From Peristeroidobacter soli (GTDB lineage: Bacteria; Pseudomonadota; Gammaproteobacteria; Steroidobacterales; Steroidobacteraceae), in contig NZ_RYEV01000004.1 in assembly GCF_004138485.1 (NCBI RefSeq), positions 1,238,803 to 1,302,802 of the forward strand: DNA of 64,000 bases, given 5' to 3'. Both the position numbers and the translations under genes were made by a program. Below the pieces are notes generated by a model. The model had not been told where the DNA came from. It did not search any database and saw nothing but the letters and a program-made list of their open reading frames with translations. This document shows, piece after piece, positions 1 through 9,532 of the stretch. How positions within the stretch are numbered: the first letter of the stretch is position 1; every line of letters starts with the position of its first letter.

Positions 1-19
1 CACATCGTTCAGCCGTCAT
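1..19 (-). CDS. Possible first codons of a gene running off the left edge
   Basis: On the minus strand an ATG at position 19 follows a purine-rich AGGGAGAG stretch about 7 bases upstream, a good ribosome-binding site. The frame is open for the six codons before the window ends. It would be the next gene downstream of the sigma/FecR pair, where a TonB-dependent receptor is usual. Nothing more can be said from six codons. Confidence 0.25.
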
Positions 20-168
20 CACACTCTCCCTAAAGTGTTGCCGCCCCCAGATTGTGTCGTCCCCGCCCCACCGTCGACGGCGGGTGATTGTTCTTGTCTG
101 GGAGCTATGACGAATGGCGCGCGCGTTGTTGTACGCCGGCCGTGAATTTTTTGTGACGCTGCGAGCGT

Positions 169-1134
169 CTACTTGCGACTCAACAGCACGTCGCCGTTGG
201 CGAGCGGTTCGATGTCGATGTCATAAGCTTGATTCACGCCCGCCAGCCAACCATCGAGCGAAGCGGCGAAAGCCGTGCCGGTGAATGGAATTCTGGCCAC
301 TTCGGGATCGGTGATGATGATCTTGCGCGTCGAATAGCGATTCAGATCCTCGACCACCGAGCCGAGCGGCTCGTAGATGTAGGCGAGCTCACCGTTGCGC
401 CAGGCCAGCACGGTTGCAGGATCGACGCTGGCGAGCGATGCGGTTCGTTGCTTCGCGAAGTACGTGAGCTGATAGCCCGCCTCGGTTCGCCACACAGCCT
501 CTTTGCGATCCTGGGTCATGCCGCGCACCTCGACAGTGCCTTCCTCGACCGTCACGGTGATCTTGTCGCGATACCTCCTGACATCGAAGGCCGTGCCCAC
601 GGCTGTGACACTGACTTCCCCCGCACGCACCACGAAGGAGCGCGCCTCGTCATGCTTGACCTTGAAGTAGGCTTCGCCGGAAGACAGATCGAGCTGCCGA
701 TTGGGACCGTTGAAATCCATGTTCACTCGGCTGCGCGCGCCCAGAATCATTTTCGAACCGTCCGGGAGCGTGGTAGCGCGATGGGGCAGCGAGGCCGTGG
801 ATTGTGTCGGCGCCGTTGCGCTCGTGACGTCATATCGCGACATCAATAGGGTCGCAGTGATGACGGCGATACCGGCGGCGATCGCCCACGCGGCGATGAG
901 CCGCGGGCGCTGCATCCGGAATCCCGGCGCTTCCTTGAGCGCGTCCAGATTGCGCCATTGACGCTGGACCTGCTCGAACGCGGCAAAGTTTTCCGGGTCC
1001 TCGTCGCACCAACGCAGCCAGTCGAGATATTCGGCCTCGGTCCGGCCGGCTCCCTCCAGGCGCACCAGCCAGTCGCTGGCCTCGCTCAGTCGACGCGCCC
1101 GTCGCTGATCGACCGCTCGCTCCGTCGATGTCAT
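169..1134 (-). CDS. fecR: FecR-family anti-sigma/sigma regulator
   Basis: Inner-membrane regulator of the FecR family, which relays the state of an outer-membrane receptor to a FecI-type sigma factor. The 321-residue product has an N-terminal cytoplasmic DUF4880-like segment with conserved Trp residues (WLVRLE, WLRWCDEDPENF), one transmembrane helix at about residues 79-98 and a periplasmic FecR domain (LPDGSKMILGARSRV, GEAYFKV, RSFVVRAGEVSVTAVGTAFDV). It ends in a DUF4974-like tail. I chose the ATG at 1134 rather than the one at 1149 because it gives an exact ATGA overlap with the sigma-factor stop, implying translational coupling. The cognate receptor is probably beyond the left edge or is the receptor at 6524-9106. 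Confidence 0.9.
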   Translation of the reverse strand: MTSTERAVDQRRARRLSEASDWLVRLEGAGRTEAEYLDWLRWCDEDPENFAAFEQVQRQWRNLDALKEAPGFRMQRPRLIAAWAIAAGIAVITATLLMSRYDVTSATAPTQSTASLPHRATTLPDGSKMILGARSRVNMDFNGPNRQLDLSSGEAYFKVKHDEARSFVVRAGEVSVTAVGTAFDVRRYRDKITVTVEEGTVEVRGMTQDRKEAVWRTEAGYQLTYFAKQRTASLASVDPATVLAWRNGELAYIYEPLGSVVEDLNRYSTRKIIITDPEVARIPFTGTAFAASLDGWLAGVNQAYDIDIEPLANGDVLLSRK

Positions 1135-1721
1135 GGGATGACCTTCCATGATTCCGCGGAGGAATGACCTTCACACCGCAGACAGATATAAACCAGTGCA
1201 CGACGGATATATCGGCGCACCATGCGCTCCTTCAAACCGGTGAGCGCCGCCACTTCTTCGATCGAACGATCCGCCAGCTTGTGCAGTGTGAATATTTTAC
1301 GGCAGGTGTCGGGCAGCTCGGCGACGGCCTGCTTCAGGAGGATGAGCTCCTGAGCGGCGATCGCCGCGCGCTCACCGTGCGGCTCGGCGAACAAATCGTC
1401 GGCCGGCTCCAGCCGGTCGATCTGGCCCCGGATGCGTCGCTGGCGGATCCGATCGATAGCCAGGTTCTCGGCGATCCGATACAGGTAAGAGCGCAGGTAG
1501 CTGATCGCGCCCGATTTGTCTTCGAGCTGCAGCAGCTTGACGTAGGCCTCCTGCGCGATCTCCATGGCCTCCTGCTCATCCTTGAGCCGGGTCATGAGCA
1601 GGCCCACCAGCTTGCGATTGTGCTCGCGAAACAGGTGGACGACGGCGTCCGCATGACGATGCCCGGCCGTTGCATCCTGGTCGGGTGGCTGCGCCTGTGC
1701 GGTGAGCTCGGTGGAATTCAC
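1131..1721 (-). CDS. FecI-type ECF RNA polymerase sigma factor
   Basis: A 196-residue ECF sigma factor with region 2 at about residues 28-95 (FREHNRKLVGLLMTRL, then AQEAYVKLLQLE and AENLAIDRIRQRR) and region 4 at about 125-185 (LPDTCRKIFTLHKLADRSIEEVA, then an HTH). It starts with GTG. Its stop overlaps the FecR start by four bases, the classical fecI-fecR layout. It lies 81 bp downstream of an S9 peptidase gene on the same strand, so it may be partly co-transcribed with the receptor/peptidase block. It lacks regions 1 and 3, as expected for this family. Confidence 0.9.
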   Translation of the reverse strand: MNSTELTAQAQPPDQDATAGHRHADAVVHLFREHNRKLVGLLMTRLKDEQEAMEIAQEAYVKLLQLEDKSGAISYLRSYLYRIAENLAIDRIRQRRIRGQIDRLEPADDLFAEPHGERAAIAAQELILLKQAVAELPDTCRKIFTLHKLADRSIEEVAALTGLKERMVRRYIRRALVYICLRCEGHSSAESWKVIP

Positions 1722-1802
1722 AACGACTCTGCGACCTTCCCTCCACTGTATAGCTATGACGTATGAACCGGGAAAACCGGTACTCGCCGCAACGACCGGC
1801 CC

Positions 1803-4346
1803 TCAGCCCGCTTCCTCGAGCGGTGGCGCAACTTCTTCGAACCACGCCTGGATCCGCTCCAGCAGGTCGCGACTGTTGGCCGGGCTCTGGATGCCGTGCC
1901 CCTCGCCCCAATAACGAACGAAGCGCGCCCGCTTGCCCTGGCGATAGAGCGCGTTGAAGAACTCCTCGCCCTGCTGAATCGCCACGTAATCCATGTCCCC
2001 CTGCACGATCATGAGCGGGGTCTCGACCCGGTCGACCGCGAATATGGGGCTGTTGCGTAGATAACGATTCAGATCTTCCCAGGGCGGTGAGCCCATGGCG
2101 GTCTGGCCGCTCTCCATCAATTGCATCATCGACAGGAACTCCTGCGGCTCGCTGGCGTAGCGCCTGCGAGCGTCGAACTGACCATACAAGCTGATCAGAT
2201 TCGACAATCCCGCCAGCGCCACGCCGCCGGCAAATCGGCGCGTCTGCGTGAGCAAGCCGTAAGTGGAAAAGCCGCCGAAGCTCCCGCCCATCACGAACAA
2301 GCGCTTGGGATCGGCCACGCCCGTGGCCACCGCCGCATCCACGGCAGGCAGCACGCCATTCGGCAGCTTGAGCATGGGATCGTCGGTCTTGCCCCACGGG
2401 TTCAATGGCATGCTCGGTAACAACACGGCATAGCCGCGCGCCGCCCAGATCTGCGGACTGTAGGCACTCAGCCACCGGCCAAATTCGAGGCTCGACGGCG
2501 GCACCTCGGAGTACACCGAGCCGGCGTACACCGAAGTGATCAACGGATAGCGCCGCCCCTTCTCATAGCCGACCGGCAACAACAGCCACCCCTTCAATGC
2601 ATCGCCATCGAGGCTGGTGTACTCGAGCAGTCGCCGTTCGGGCTGGATGAGGTCACGCAGAAAGCCGTTGGCGTCGATCAACAACTGTGTCGGGGCGCCT
2701 TGGGGGGCGAGCCAGAGGCGCAAGCCGTCGCCATCGTTGGCGTAGAACGCGGCTTGTCCGCTACGGGGCGAATAGCTGAGCAACTCCGCCTTGGGCGCGG
2801 GTGTCGCCAACGCCGCGACCCGATTCGCCGCGAGATCGACACGATGCAATTGCAACTCAGCGGCGCGCCGTATCCCGAGCACCAGGTCATCGTACTCGTG
2901 CCCTTGCTCGGCATACTCCGTCAAACCATCGTTGGTGGTGGCCGGCCAGACGATCCGCTCGATCTTCTCGCCGAATGCCGGCAAGGCGCGGGAGACGCGG
3001 CCACTCGCAACCTGCAATCGCCATAGCTCTTCCTTGGCGAGCCCGACGAACGATGCGCGTCCCCGCTCCGCCCAGAATTGTTCCGGCACGACGGCCATGC
3101 CCTTGGTCAAGTTGCGACGCTTGCCGTCCAACGAGACTCGCCACCAATCGCGACGCGCATCGGGTGCCGTGGCTCGCTCATCTAGACGCTCGGCAGCTCG
3201 AATCAACAAAGCCCCATCCGCGGTCCATTCAATCTGCGGCGGAACCCACCAGGCGCCGATGGTCGTGGTATCCAGCGGACCAAGCTCGAGCATCTCGACG
3301 GTGCCACGCGCGGGCGTGCCAACATAAATCCGCTGCGACCCATCGCCCCCTTCGGCGAACCCAGTGAACACGACACGATCTCCCCGAGGCGACCAGCGCA
3401 CGGCGTCGACGCGAGCGTCGCTTGCGACCTTCTCCGCTGTCAGCAACCGGCGGCCCGACAGATCGACCACATCGATCGTGTAACGTGTCTTGCCCGATTG
3501 AATCAATTTGATGCCGGCCTGCGGAACACTCACTCCGACCTGGCGACCGTAGGCGATGTACTCGCCGCGTGGCGAAGGTGTCAGCGCGGTACTCGAACGA
3601 TCCGCCACGATCGACGCTTCACCTGTGCGAACGTCGAAGCGCACCAACCGTCCTTGCGGTCGTTTGCTCACATCCACGGGCACGCCGCTGTCGAGCACGC
3701 TCACCGTCGATTGCTCGCCGCGCCGGGTTTTGGGCCATTCCTCGGCGGCGATGCGCTGGCTCTGACGCTCGATCTCCAAACCGATGGGACGCCCGCCCTC
3801 GGGCAGCAGCGGACACAACACGTGCCCGGCATCCAGCCACAGATGCGGCGGACGATAAATCTTGCCGTCGATATCCACGCCGCGCTCACTCAATCGCCGT
3901 AGCGTGTTGGTGCGGCTGTCCCACACCCACAGCCACACGTTGTCGGCGATCACCGGCCCCCGCGTCGACAACATCGCAAGATAGCGACCGTCCGGCGACC
4001 AGACCGGCGACCACCAGCCCGAGCCATCCTCGGCGCCTCGCGTGACATTGACGGGCTCGGCCGCACCCGGCGTCTTCACCCACACATCGGCGCGATCGTT
4101 GTCCCACAGGAACTGGATGGTGTAGTCCCGCACCGTCTGGTCGCTGCGACGGCGGGTGAACGCCATCGACTTGCCATCGGGCGCGAATGCCACAGGCCCG
4201 CCGTAATAGGTCCCGAGCCCCTCGAGACGATAGGTATCTTCCAATGTGACGGGACGCTGAGCGGCCGGCGCTGCATCGGCTATTGAAACAATCGACGTGA
4301 GTGCCGCCATGACGACGGCACGGCGAACCATTTGCAGAACGAACAT
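1803..4346 (-). CDS. Exported S9-family prolyl oligopeptidase
   Basis: An 847-residue serine peptidase of the prolyl oligopeptidase/acylaminoacyl peptidase family. It opens with a Sec signal (MVRRAVVMAAL to ADA) and continues with a beta-propeller of TolB-like repeats (FAPDGKSMAF, WSPDGRYLAML, WSPRGDRVVFTG). The C-terminal alpha/beta-hydrolase domain carries the nucleophile motif GGSFGG, an acid in GDMDYV and the His in GEGHGI, so the triad looks complete. It should act on peptides in the periplasm. It follows the isopeptidase-like gene by 39 bp and is probably co-transcribed with it and the upstream receptor, pointing to cleavage of the imported ligand. Confidence 0.9.
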   Translation of the reverse strand: MFVLQMVRRAVVMAALTSIVSIADAAPAAQRPVTLEDTYRLEGLGTYYGGPVAFAPDGKSMAFTRRRSDQTVRDYTIQFLWDNDRADVWVKTPGAAEPVNVTRGAEDGSGWWSPVWSPDGRYLAMLSTRGPVIADNVWLWVWDSRTNTLRRLSERGVDIDGKIYRPPHLWLDAGHVLCPLLPEGGRPIGLEIERQSQRIAAEEWPKTRRGEQSTVSVLDSGVPVDVSKRPQGRLVRFDVRTGEASIVADRSSTALTPSPRGEYIAYGRQVGVSVPQAGIKLIQSGKTRYTIDVVDLSGRRLLTAEKVASDARVDAVRWSPRGDRVVFTGFAEGGDGSQRIYVGTPARGTVEMLELGPLDTTTIGAWWVPPQIEWTADGALLIRAAERLDERATAPDARRDWWRVSLDGKRRNLTKGMAVVPEQFWAERGRASFVGLAKEELWRLQVASGRVSRALPAFGEKIERIVWPATTNDGLTEYAEQGHEYDDLVLGIRRAAELQLHRVDLAANRVAALATPAPKAELLSYSPRSGQAAFYANDGDGLRLWLAPQGAPTQLLIDANGFLRDLIQPERRLLEYTSLDGDALKGWLLLPVGYEKGRRYPLITSVYAGSVYSEVPPSSLEFGRWLSAYSPQIWAARGYAVLLPSMPLNPWGKTDDPMLKLPNGVLPAVDAAVATGVADPKRLFVMGGSFGGFSTYGLLTQTRRFAGGVALAGLSNLISLYGQFDARRRYASEPQEFLSMMQLMESGQTAMGSPPWEDLNRYLRNSPIFAVDRVETPLMIVQGDMDYVAIQQGEEFFNALYRQGKRARFVRYWGEGHGIQSPANSRDLLERIQAWFEEVAPPLEEAG

Positions 4347-4385
4347 GGAAACTCCACTGAAGAGATCGAACTACTCTGGCCGGCT

Positions 4386-6503
4386 TTAGCGACCGGCACT
4401 CCATTTCTCGCGCATCGCTCGCCAGCGACCGTATTGCTCCGCCTTGGCCGGATCGGAATCTTCCTTGCCCAGCAACCAGAAATCGAACCAGTCGATGTTT
4501 TCCTGCATCGCCGTCAATCGGTTCCTGGGCTGATGGAACAAGTGCGACTCGTCGGGGTAATACACCAGCTCGGTCGGCACACCGGCGTCGCGAAGCGCGG
4601 CATTGAGCTCGAACTGAGTCGAATGTCCGCCGGCGACCTGCTGAAGCATCGGACCAGCGGCACGAGCCGCGCGAAACGTGGGCGACAGGCGCTCATAGCG
4701 CGGCACCGCCGCGCGATCATAAGGCGAGCCACCGTAGACAGCCCGATAGGATGAACTGTTCGAGAAATATCCGGACGGTTCGAGATAACCGCCATCGCCA
4801 CTGGAGGCCACTCGAAACATCTTCGATTGAGTCATGGCGACGTTGACCATTTGCGATCCCGCGCTGTAGCCGGCAATGCCCACCCGGCCCGCATCCACTA
4901 CTCCCTGCGCCGCGAGATCCTCCACCGCCGCTTCGAAGCTTCGCACCGTATTGATCCAGATCAGATCCTGGACCCGTTCGAGGGGCAGTGAGCCCGACCC
5001 GCCCCACTGCGCATACGCGGCGGTGAGCTCGGCCGAATCGGACATCGCCGGCTCATTCATCGCGATGACGATGTAGCCGCGTTCGGCCCAGGCCTGGACC
5101 GGATAGTCCCATTGAAACTCGACGCTCGCGAATCTCTGATCCGCGTCACCGCCGTGAGTGACGAGGATCGCCGGATATTTGCGAGTCGCCTCATGGTTCC
5201 TCGGATACACGACGTAGCCACTCGCCTTGTAGCCATCGCGATTCGTCCACATCCTCGGCACGATTCGCAACGGTGCGATGGCGGAGTGACTCGGAGAAAG
5301 GTCGACCACCGACGTCACGTTGCCCTTGCGGGGATTCAGGCGCACCAGCTCCGGCGGCGAGACCATCGACTCACGAATACAAACACCGGCCGTAAATGCA
5401 CGATTGACTGAGCAATGGGTCAGGCTGCCCTCGACCCGCACCTCATCCACGCCGCCGGATCTCGTGACCCTCACCAGCCCATATCTCGGGTTTTCGTAGT
5501 ACCGGATGCCGATCAGCGCAACGTCGCCCTCGGGTGACCTCCAGTTCTGCGACGCGCGCGGATCGCCGAGCCTGAACGCAACCCGCCCACGCTCGATCAC
5601 CGAACCATCCCGCAACGTCTCGATGAGCTTGCGGTCGTTGCCGAAGCCCGTCGTCGTCAGCGAACCGCCGCGCGGTCCCGGGATGTCGTGCCTCGGCGCG
5701 TAGAAATCCGACTCACGCCCGACGACCTCGGCCTTCGATTGCTTACGCGACCATCGACGATGCTCGAACGATTCATGATCGCTGGCGCGCGCCCAATAAG
5801 TTAAGGAAGAAGCGTCGGCGCCCCACTCGACAGCATAAAAGCCTGCGGCAGTCGCATCGATACGGTCCAGCATCACATCGCGACCGTCGGCACCCCTGAT
5901 GTGCAGCTCGATGGGGCTACTGCCATACGCTGTGAACAGCGGCAGGAAGCGAGGATTCACCGTCCGCGCATCCGCGGCCTTCGACGTCCTCTTCGCATAC
6001 CAATAGCTTTTGCCATCCGGTGCCCAACCGTAATCGGAGATCCCGAAGGGGTGCAGCCCCTCCATCGCCGAGCCCACCTGATCGAGATCCCGATTGACCA
6101 GCACCGCCTCAAACCGGCCCGTGCCATCGATCCGATACAGCTGCACTCCCTCTCCTATATCGGCCAGCACGCTCAAGTCGGTCGAGCCTGGAATGATCCG
6201 CAGCTCGCTGAGCCATGAGGAGGACTTCAGCTCACGATCGACTCCCGTCGCAAGATCGACCCGACGGAGACTCGACAATTTCGCGTTCGTCGCGAGATCG
6301 CCGCGGCGGATGATGTATGTCGCTTGCTTGCCGTCCTCCGATATCAGGAGGTCGACGACCTCCGGTGCCGCCGCAATGTCCTGCAACGTCCAGGCGCGCG
6401 GCGGTGAAACCGGCGTCGCGGCAAGCGCGGCGATGGAGATCGACATCATCGCCACGCCGGAAATCAAACGGCCCCGTCGCGAGACCCGCGTTTGTGAATT
6501 CAT
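4386..6503 (-). CDS. S9-family peptidase resembling Atxe2-type lasso peptide isopeptidases
   Basis: A 705-residue exported S9 hydrolase; the ATG at 6503 is chosen because a clear signal peptide follows (RRGRLISGVAMMSISIAALA). After the propeller comes a Cys-rich linker (HCSVN and GVCIRESMVSPPELVRLN), then the hydrolase domain with nucleophile motif GYSAGS and the His in DESHLFHQPRNR. The tail (NIDWFDFWLLGKEDSDPAK, then QYGRWRAMREKW) matches my recollection of the Atxe2 lasso-isopeptidase family, whose members open lasso peptides and sit with TonB receptors and FecI/FecR, as here. No lasso precursor, PqqD-like, transglutaminase-like or asparagine-synthetase-like gene is visible in the window. 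The usual catalytic acid position reads AGGHST, so the acid is uncertain. Peptidase assignment is firm; isopeptidase activity is inferred. Confidence 0.7.
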   Translation of the reverse strand: MNSQTRVSRRGRLISGVAMMSISIAALAATPVSPPRAWTLQDIAAAPEVVDLLISEDGKQATYIIRRGDLATNAKLSSLRRVDLATGVDRELKSSSWLSELRIIPGSTDLSVLADIGEGVQLYRIDGTGRFEAVLVNRDLDQVGSAMEGLHPFGISDYGWAPDGKSYWYAKRTSKAADARTVNPRFLPLFTAYGSSPIELHIRGADGRDVMLDRIDATAAGFYAVEWGADASSLTYWARASDHESFEHRRWSRKQSKAEVVGRESDFYAPRHDIPGPRGGSLTTTGFGNDRKLIETLRDGSVIERGRVAFRLGDPRASQNWRSPEGDVALIGIRYYENPRYGLVRVTRSGGVDEVRVEGSLTHCSVNRAFTAGVCIRESMVSPPELVRLNPRKGNVTSVVDLSPSHSAIAPLRIVPRMWTNRDGYKASGYVVYPRNHEATRKYPAILVTHGGDADQRFASVEFQWDYPVQAWAERGYIVIAMNEPAMSDSAELTAAYAQWGGSGSLPLERVQDLIWINTVRSFEAAVEDLAAQGVVDAGRVGIAGYSAGSQMVNVAMTQSKMFRVASSGDGGYLEPSGYFSNSSSYRAVYGGSPYDRAAVPRYERLSPTFRAARAAGPMLQQVAGGHSTQFELNAALRDAGVPTELVYYPDESHLFHQPRNRLTAMQENIDWFDFWLLGKEDSDPAKAEQYGRWRAMREKWSAGR

Positions 6504-6523
6504 TCTTGTGCTCCCGAAGTCTC

Positions 6524-9106
6524 TTACCAGTGCTTTGCCACGGAAACGCTCAGGAAGCGACCGATCACCGACGCGTTGGTTGCGTCGTAGCGAGGCACAT
6601 AGACCGAGGTGTATGCAAACAGCGGTGGATCGCGGTTGAACAAGTTCTGCGCGGACAGCGACCACTCGAGACCCGACCACGCGCCCGCCTGTTCGCCGGT
6701 TCGATACTGGAGCGTGGCATCGACAGTGGTGAATGACGCCGTCTTCTTGGTGGCCCCGGTCGACCAGAAATTCTCCTCGACGCCACCGGTGTAGTTGGCA
6801 AAGGCCGATGCACTGAACCCGCCCAGGTTCCACACCGCGCCGAGGCGTGCGTTGAGCTTCGCAGGATTGTAGATGGAGCCGGACAGATCGTAGCTGCTCT
6901 GTGCCGAGGTCGTCTGTTGCGAGCTGTCGAGCCAGCTTGCCGAACCACGCACTGTCAGTCGGCCTGCACCGATGTGCAATCCGTACGACGCGGACAAATC
7001 GACGCCTCGTATCTGCTGTTTCGCCGCGTTGACGTAGGTATTGAAGAACATCGCAACGACGTTGGCAGGATCGTACGGCGCCCCCGTATTGTTGTTGAAA
7101 ATGGAGTTGACGATGACCGCGGCCAACTGCTCCGGCGTTGGCGAAAGGACCACGAACTCCGAATAGATGGGATTGCTGAGGGCTTCGGAAGAATTGCCGA
7201 TCGGCATGACCACGCGATCGGTGTAGTCGATGTCGAACCAGGTCAGCTCCGCCTTCAGATCGGGCAGCGCCTCGGGATGGAACGACAGCGAGGCGCTCCA
7301 GGTCCGTGCGTGTTCTGGGCCCAGCTCGGGATTGCCGCCGATGGTCGACAACAAAGCGGCATTGGCGGGATAACCTGCGCCACCGTAGTAGCGTGGCGGA
7401 TCGAGATAGGCATATTGCAGACCGGAGGTCTGGTACAAGGTCGGCGCCTTGAACGACTTGCCCCAAGACCCTTTGAATGTGAAATCCGCATTGGGGCCGT
7501 AGACGAAACCGAGCTTGGGCGTGGTCACGCTGCCGAAGCTGTCGTAGTCCTCACCGCGCATCGCCGCCGTCAGCATCAGGCGCTGGCCTTGGTCGCCAGA
7601 GGCAGCGGGACCGATCAACGGCAGGTTGAGCTCGGCATAGACAAACCGGCTGCTTTCTTCACCGTCCGCGGACATCCTGCCCGATCGAGGTAGGTAGAGT
7701 TGCAGACTGGTCGTGCGGTAGCCGGCGCCGACGGCAAGCCGCGCATCGCCGCCCTTCAATGCGAACAACGGACCTTCGGCTCCCAGCTCGTAGGTGCGAC
7801 TCTCGTTGACATACTCCGCTCGGATCACGGGTGTTGACACGCCGGTCGCGAGGGTCACCATGTCGGCGTAATTGAGCGTCTCATCCTCGCCCCAGGTCCC
7901 GCCGAGCGACAGCATCCAATCCCGAGGCAGCGTGAATTCGATCGTCGGCGAGACCAGCGAAGTCGTGGTCGTCGGCGTGTAGTGGTAGTACATGCTCGTG
8001 AAGCTGGCGTCGTACTCCTGATCGCGTTCCGTCCGCATCGCATCCAGCCGCACTTCGACGACATCGCCGAGCGACTGATGCACACTCAACAAGCCGCTGT
8101 CCTGCTCGATGCCCGGGTAGAGCGAATACGGATTCGGCAGGTTCGCCGCATAGTCCCGCTGGTTCGCATAGATGGGATCGATGGAGGAATTCTTGTAGGT
8201 CGCGATGACACCGCCGCTGGACCAGGTCGTGCCTGCGGTGACGGTGTACTCACGCGTCGTCATGCCGTCGTTGGTCGACGTGCCGTAACGTGCCCCGACC
8301 GTCACGCCCTCAAAGTCACGCTTGAGAATGACGTTGCCGACACCCGCCACCGCATCGGAGCCATAGACGGCGGAAGCGCCATCGGCAACGATCTCGATGC
8401 GTTCCAAGGCCTCCACTGGGATCGCGCTGATATCGACCGACTGTGCAACGCCGCCGTAAGCCATGCGCCGGCCGTTGAGCAGCGTCAACGTGGCATCCGG
8501 CCCCAAGCCACGCAAATTCAAGCCCGAGCCGCCGGTCAAGTTGCCATTGGCGATGTCACCCAGTGACGCCGACGTCGAGACCGCCCCCGGGTTCTGGCCG
8601 CCATTGAAGTTCTGCGGCAGGCTGCGAATCACTTCACCCAGATCGGAAAAGCCCTGTTCGCGAATGCTCGCCGCATCGATGCTGATGACCGGCGAGGGCG
8701 TTTCTCCACCGCGAATGTGCGACCCGGTGACCACGACGGTGTCGGTAACATCGCCACTTGCGCGCATGACTGAAACGGTGTGGTCATCGATGCTCTGCCA
8801 GGACAGCGCCGTTCCCTCCAGCAACAATGCCAGCGCCTGCTGCGTCGTGAAGCTGCCGTCGATCTTGCGCACCTGAACGCCCGCCACGGCATCCTGAGAA
8901 AACACCAGGGTGATATTGGCCTGCTCCGCGAACTGATTGAGCGCACTGGCCGCCGACTGCGCGGCGATGGTGAACGCCCTCTTTTCCGCCTCAGCCTGGG
9001 CGCTCGCGATATCGACGACGCCGCCCGTTGCCAGCGCAATCGAGAGCGCGCTCCAGAGCAATCTTTGCCGATAAAGATTCCGCGTCGAATGACGACTCAT
9101 GCTCAT
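6524..9106 (-). CDS. TonB-dependent receptor with N-terminal STN signalling domain
   Basis: An 860-residue outer-membrane transducer. After a signal peptide ending near ASA there is an STN domain at about residues 42-115 (FTIAAQSAASALNQFAEQ, GSFTTQQALALLLEG), a TonB-box-like stretch (TDTVVVTGSHI), a plug (LNLRGLGPDATLTLLNGRRM, AVYGSDAVAGVGNVILKRD) and a beta-barrel ending in an aromatic residue (VAKHW). STN domains contact FecR, so this receptor should both import its ligand and report it to a FecR. ATG at 9100 is an alternative start with better spacing from a GGGGAGAG ribosome-binding site. The isopeptidase-like gene starts 20 bp downstream, suggesting that the ligand is a peptide. Confidence 0.9.
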   Translation of the reverse strand: MSMSRHSTRNLYRQRLLWSALSIALATGGVVDIASAQAEAEKRAFTIAAQSAASALNQFAEQANITLVFSQDAVAGVQVRKIDGSFTTQQALALLLEGTALSWQSIDDHTVSVMRASGDVTDTVVVTGSHIRGGETPSPVISIDAASIREQGFSDLGEVIRSLPQNFNGGQNPGAVSTSASLGDIANGNLTGGSGLNLRGLGPDATLTLLNGRRMAYGGVAQSVDISAIPVEALERIEIVADGASAVYGSDAVAGVGNVILKRDFEGVTVGARYGTSTNDGMTTREYTVTAGTTWSSGGVIATYKNSSIDPIYANQRDYAANLPNPYSLYPGIEQDSGLLSVHQSLGDVVEVRLDAMRTERDQEYDASFTSMYYHYTPTTTTSLVSPTIEFTLPRDWMLSLGGTWGEDETLNYADMVTLATGVSTPVIRAEYVNESRTYELGAEGPLFALKGGDARLAVGAGYRTTSLQLYLPRSGRMSADGEESSRFVYAELNLPLIGPAASGDQGQRLMLTAAMRGEDYDSFGSVTTPKLGFVYGPNADFTFKGSWGKSFKAPTLYQTSGLQYAYLDPPRYYGGAGYPANAALLSTIGGNPELGPEHARTWSASLSFHPEALPDLKAELTWFDIDYTDRVVMPIGNSSEALSNPIYSEFVVLSPTPEQLAAVIVNSIFNNNTGAPYDPANVVAMFFNTYVNAAKQQIRGVDLSASYGLHIGAGRLTVRGSASWLDSSQQTTSAQSSYDLSGSIYNPAKLNARLGAVWNLGGFSASAFANYTGGVEENFWSTGATKKTASFTTVDATLQYRTGEQAGAWSGLEWSLSAQNLFNRDPPLFAYTSVYVPRYDATNASVIGRFLSVSVAKHW

Positions 9107-9115
9107 GCCTCTCCC

Positions 9116-9532
9116 CTACTTGTTGTTCGAGCCAGTGACGCTGTCACCGCTTCTAAGACGGGGCTGCGGAAAATTTCCGCTATCGTCACGCGAGCCAGTT
9201 ACCGATGTTTCGGAGGCTGGCCCGCACGCCTCGGGAACGCAGATGAGATACGCGCCCTCGCTGGTGCGCCGGTAATCCAGCGAGGTGCCCGCCAGCAGGC
9301 GACTGAGACCTTCCTCCACGCTGTAGCTGCCATATAACGCGCGACTGCGCATTCTTGCGACCGTGTCGTAAGAGAAGATCAGTGTCACATCCGCCTGCCG
9401 CGCAAACTCGTTCAATGCGGAGGGGGCCGGCCGGAGCGTGATGTCGAAGTGTTTGTGATCTGCATCGGCCCGCACACAGGCGCACAGCGCCCACGCGACC
9501 GCGAAAGGAATGATTCTGAACCCGTACCCCAT
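9116..9532 (-). CDS. Stand-alone STN (secretin/TonB short N-terminal) domain protein
   Basis: A 138-residue exported protein with a signal peptide (FAVAWALCACVRADA) followed by a single STN domain at about residues 28-98 (FDITLRPAPSALNEFARQ, GSYSVEEGLSRLLAG). The last part contains ETSVTGSR, which looks like a TonB-box/plug junction, but there is no plug or barrel. It ends 9 bp before the STN-containing receptor and follows a sigma/FecR pair. It could be a free periplasmic signalling partner for FecR, or the 5' remnant of a duplicated receptor. The intact frame, own start and signal peptide favour a working protein. Confidence 0.75.
   Translation of the reverse strand: MGYGFRIIPFAVAWALCACVRADADHKHFDITLRPAPSALNEFARQADVTLIFSYDTVARMRSRALYGSYSVEEGLSRLLAGTSLDYRRTSEGAYLICVPEACGPASETSVTGSRDDSGNFPQPRLRSGDSVTGSNNK

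Noticed and set aside
51-90. GC-rich palindrome CCGTCGACGG as terminator of the first fecR gene
   Set aside because: There is no T-run on either side, and a probable start of the next gene follows, so termination is not supported.
4386-7466. 1026-residue version of the isopeptidase-like protein starting inside the receptor gene
   Set aside because: The extra 321 residues are out-of-frame receptor sequence; a clean signal peptide starts at 6503.
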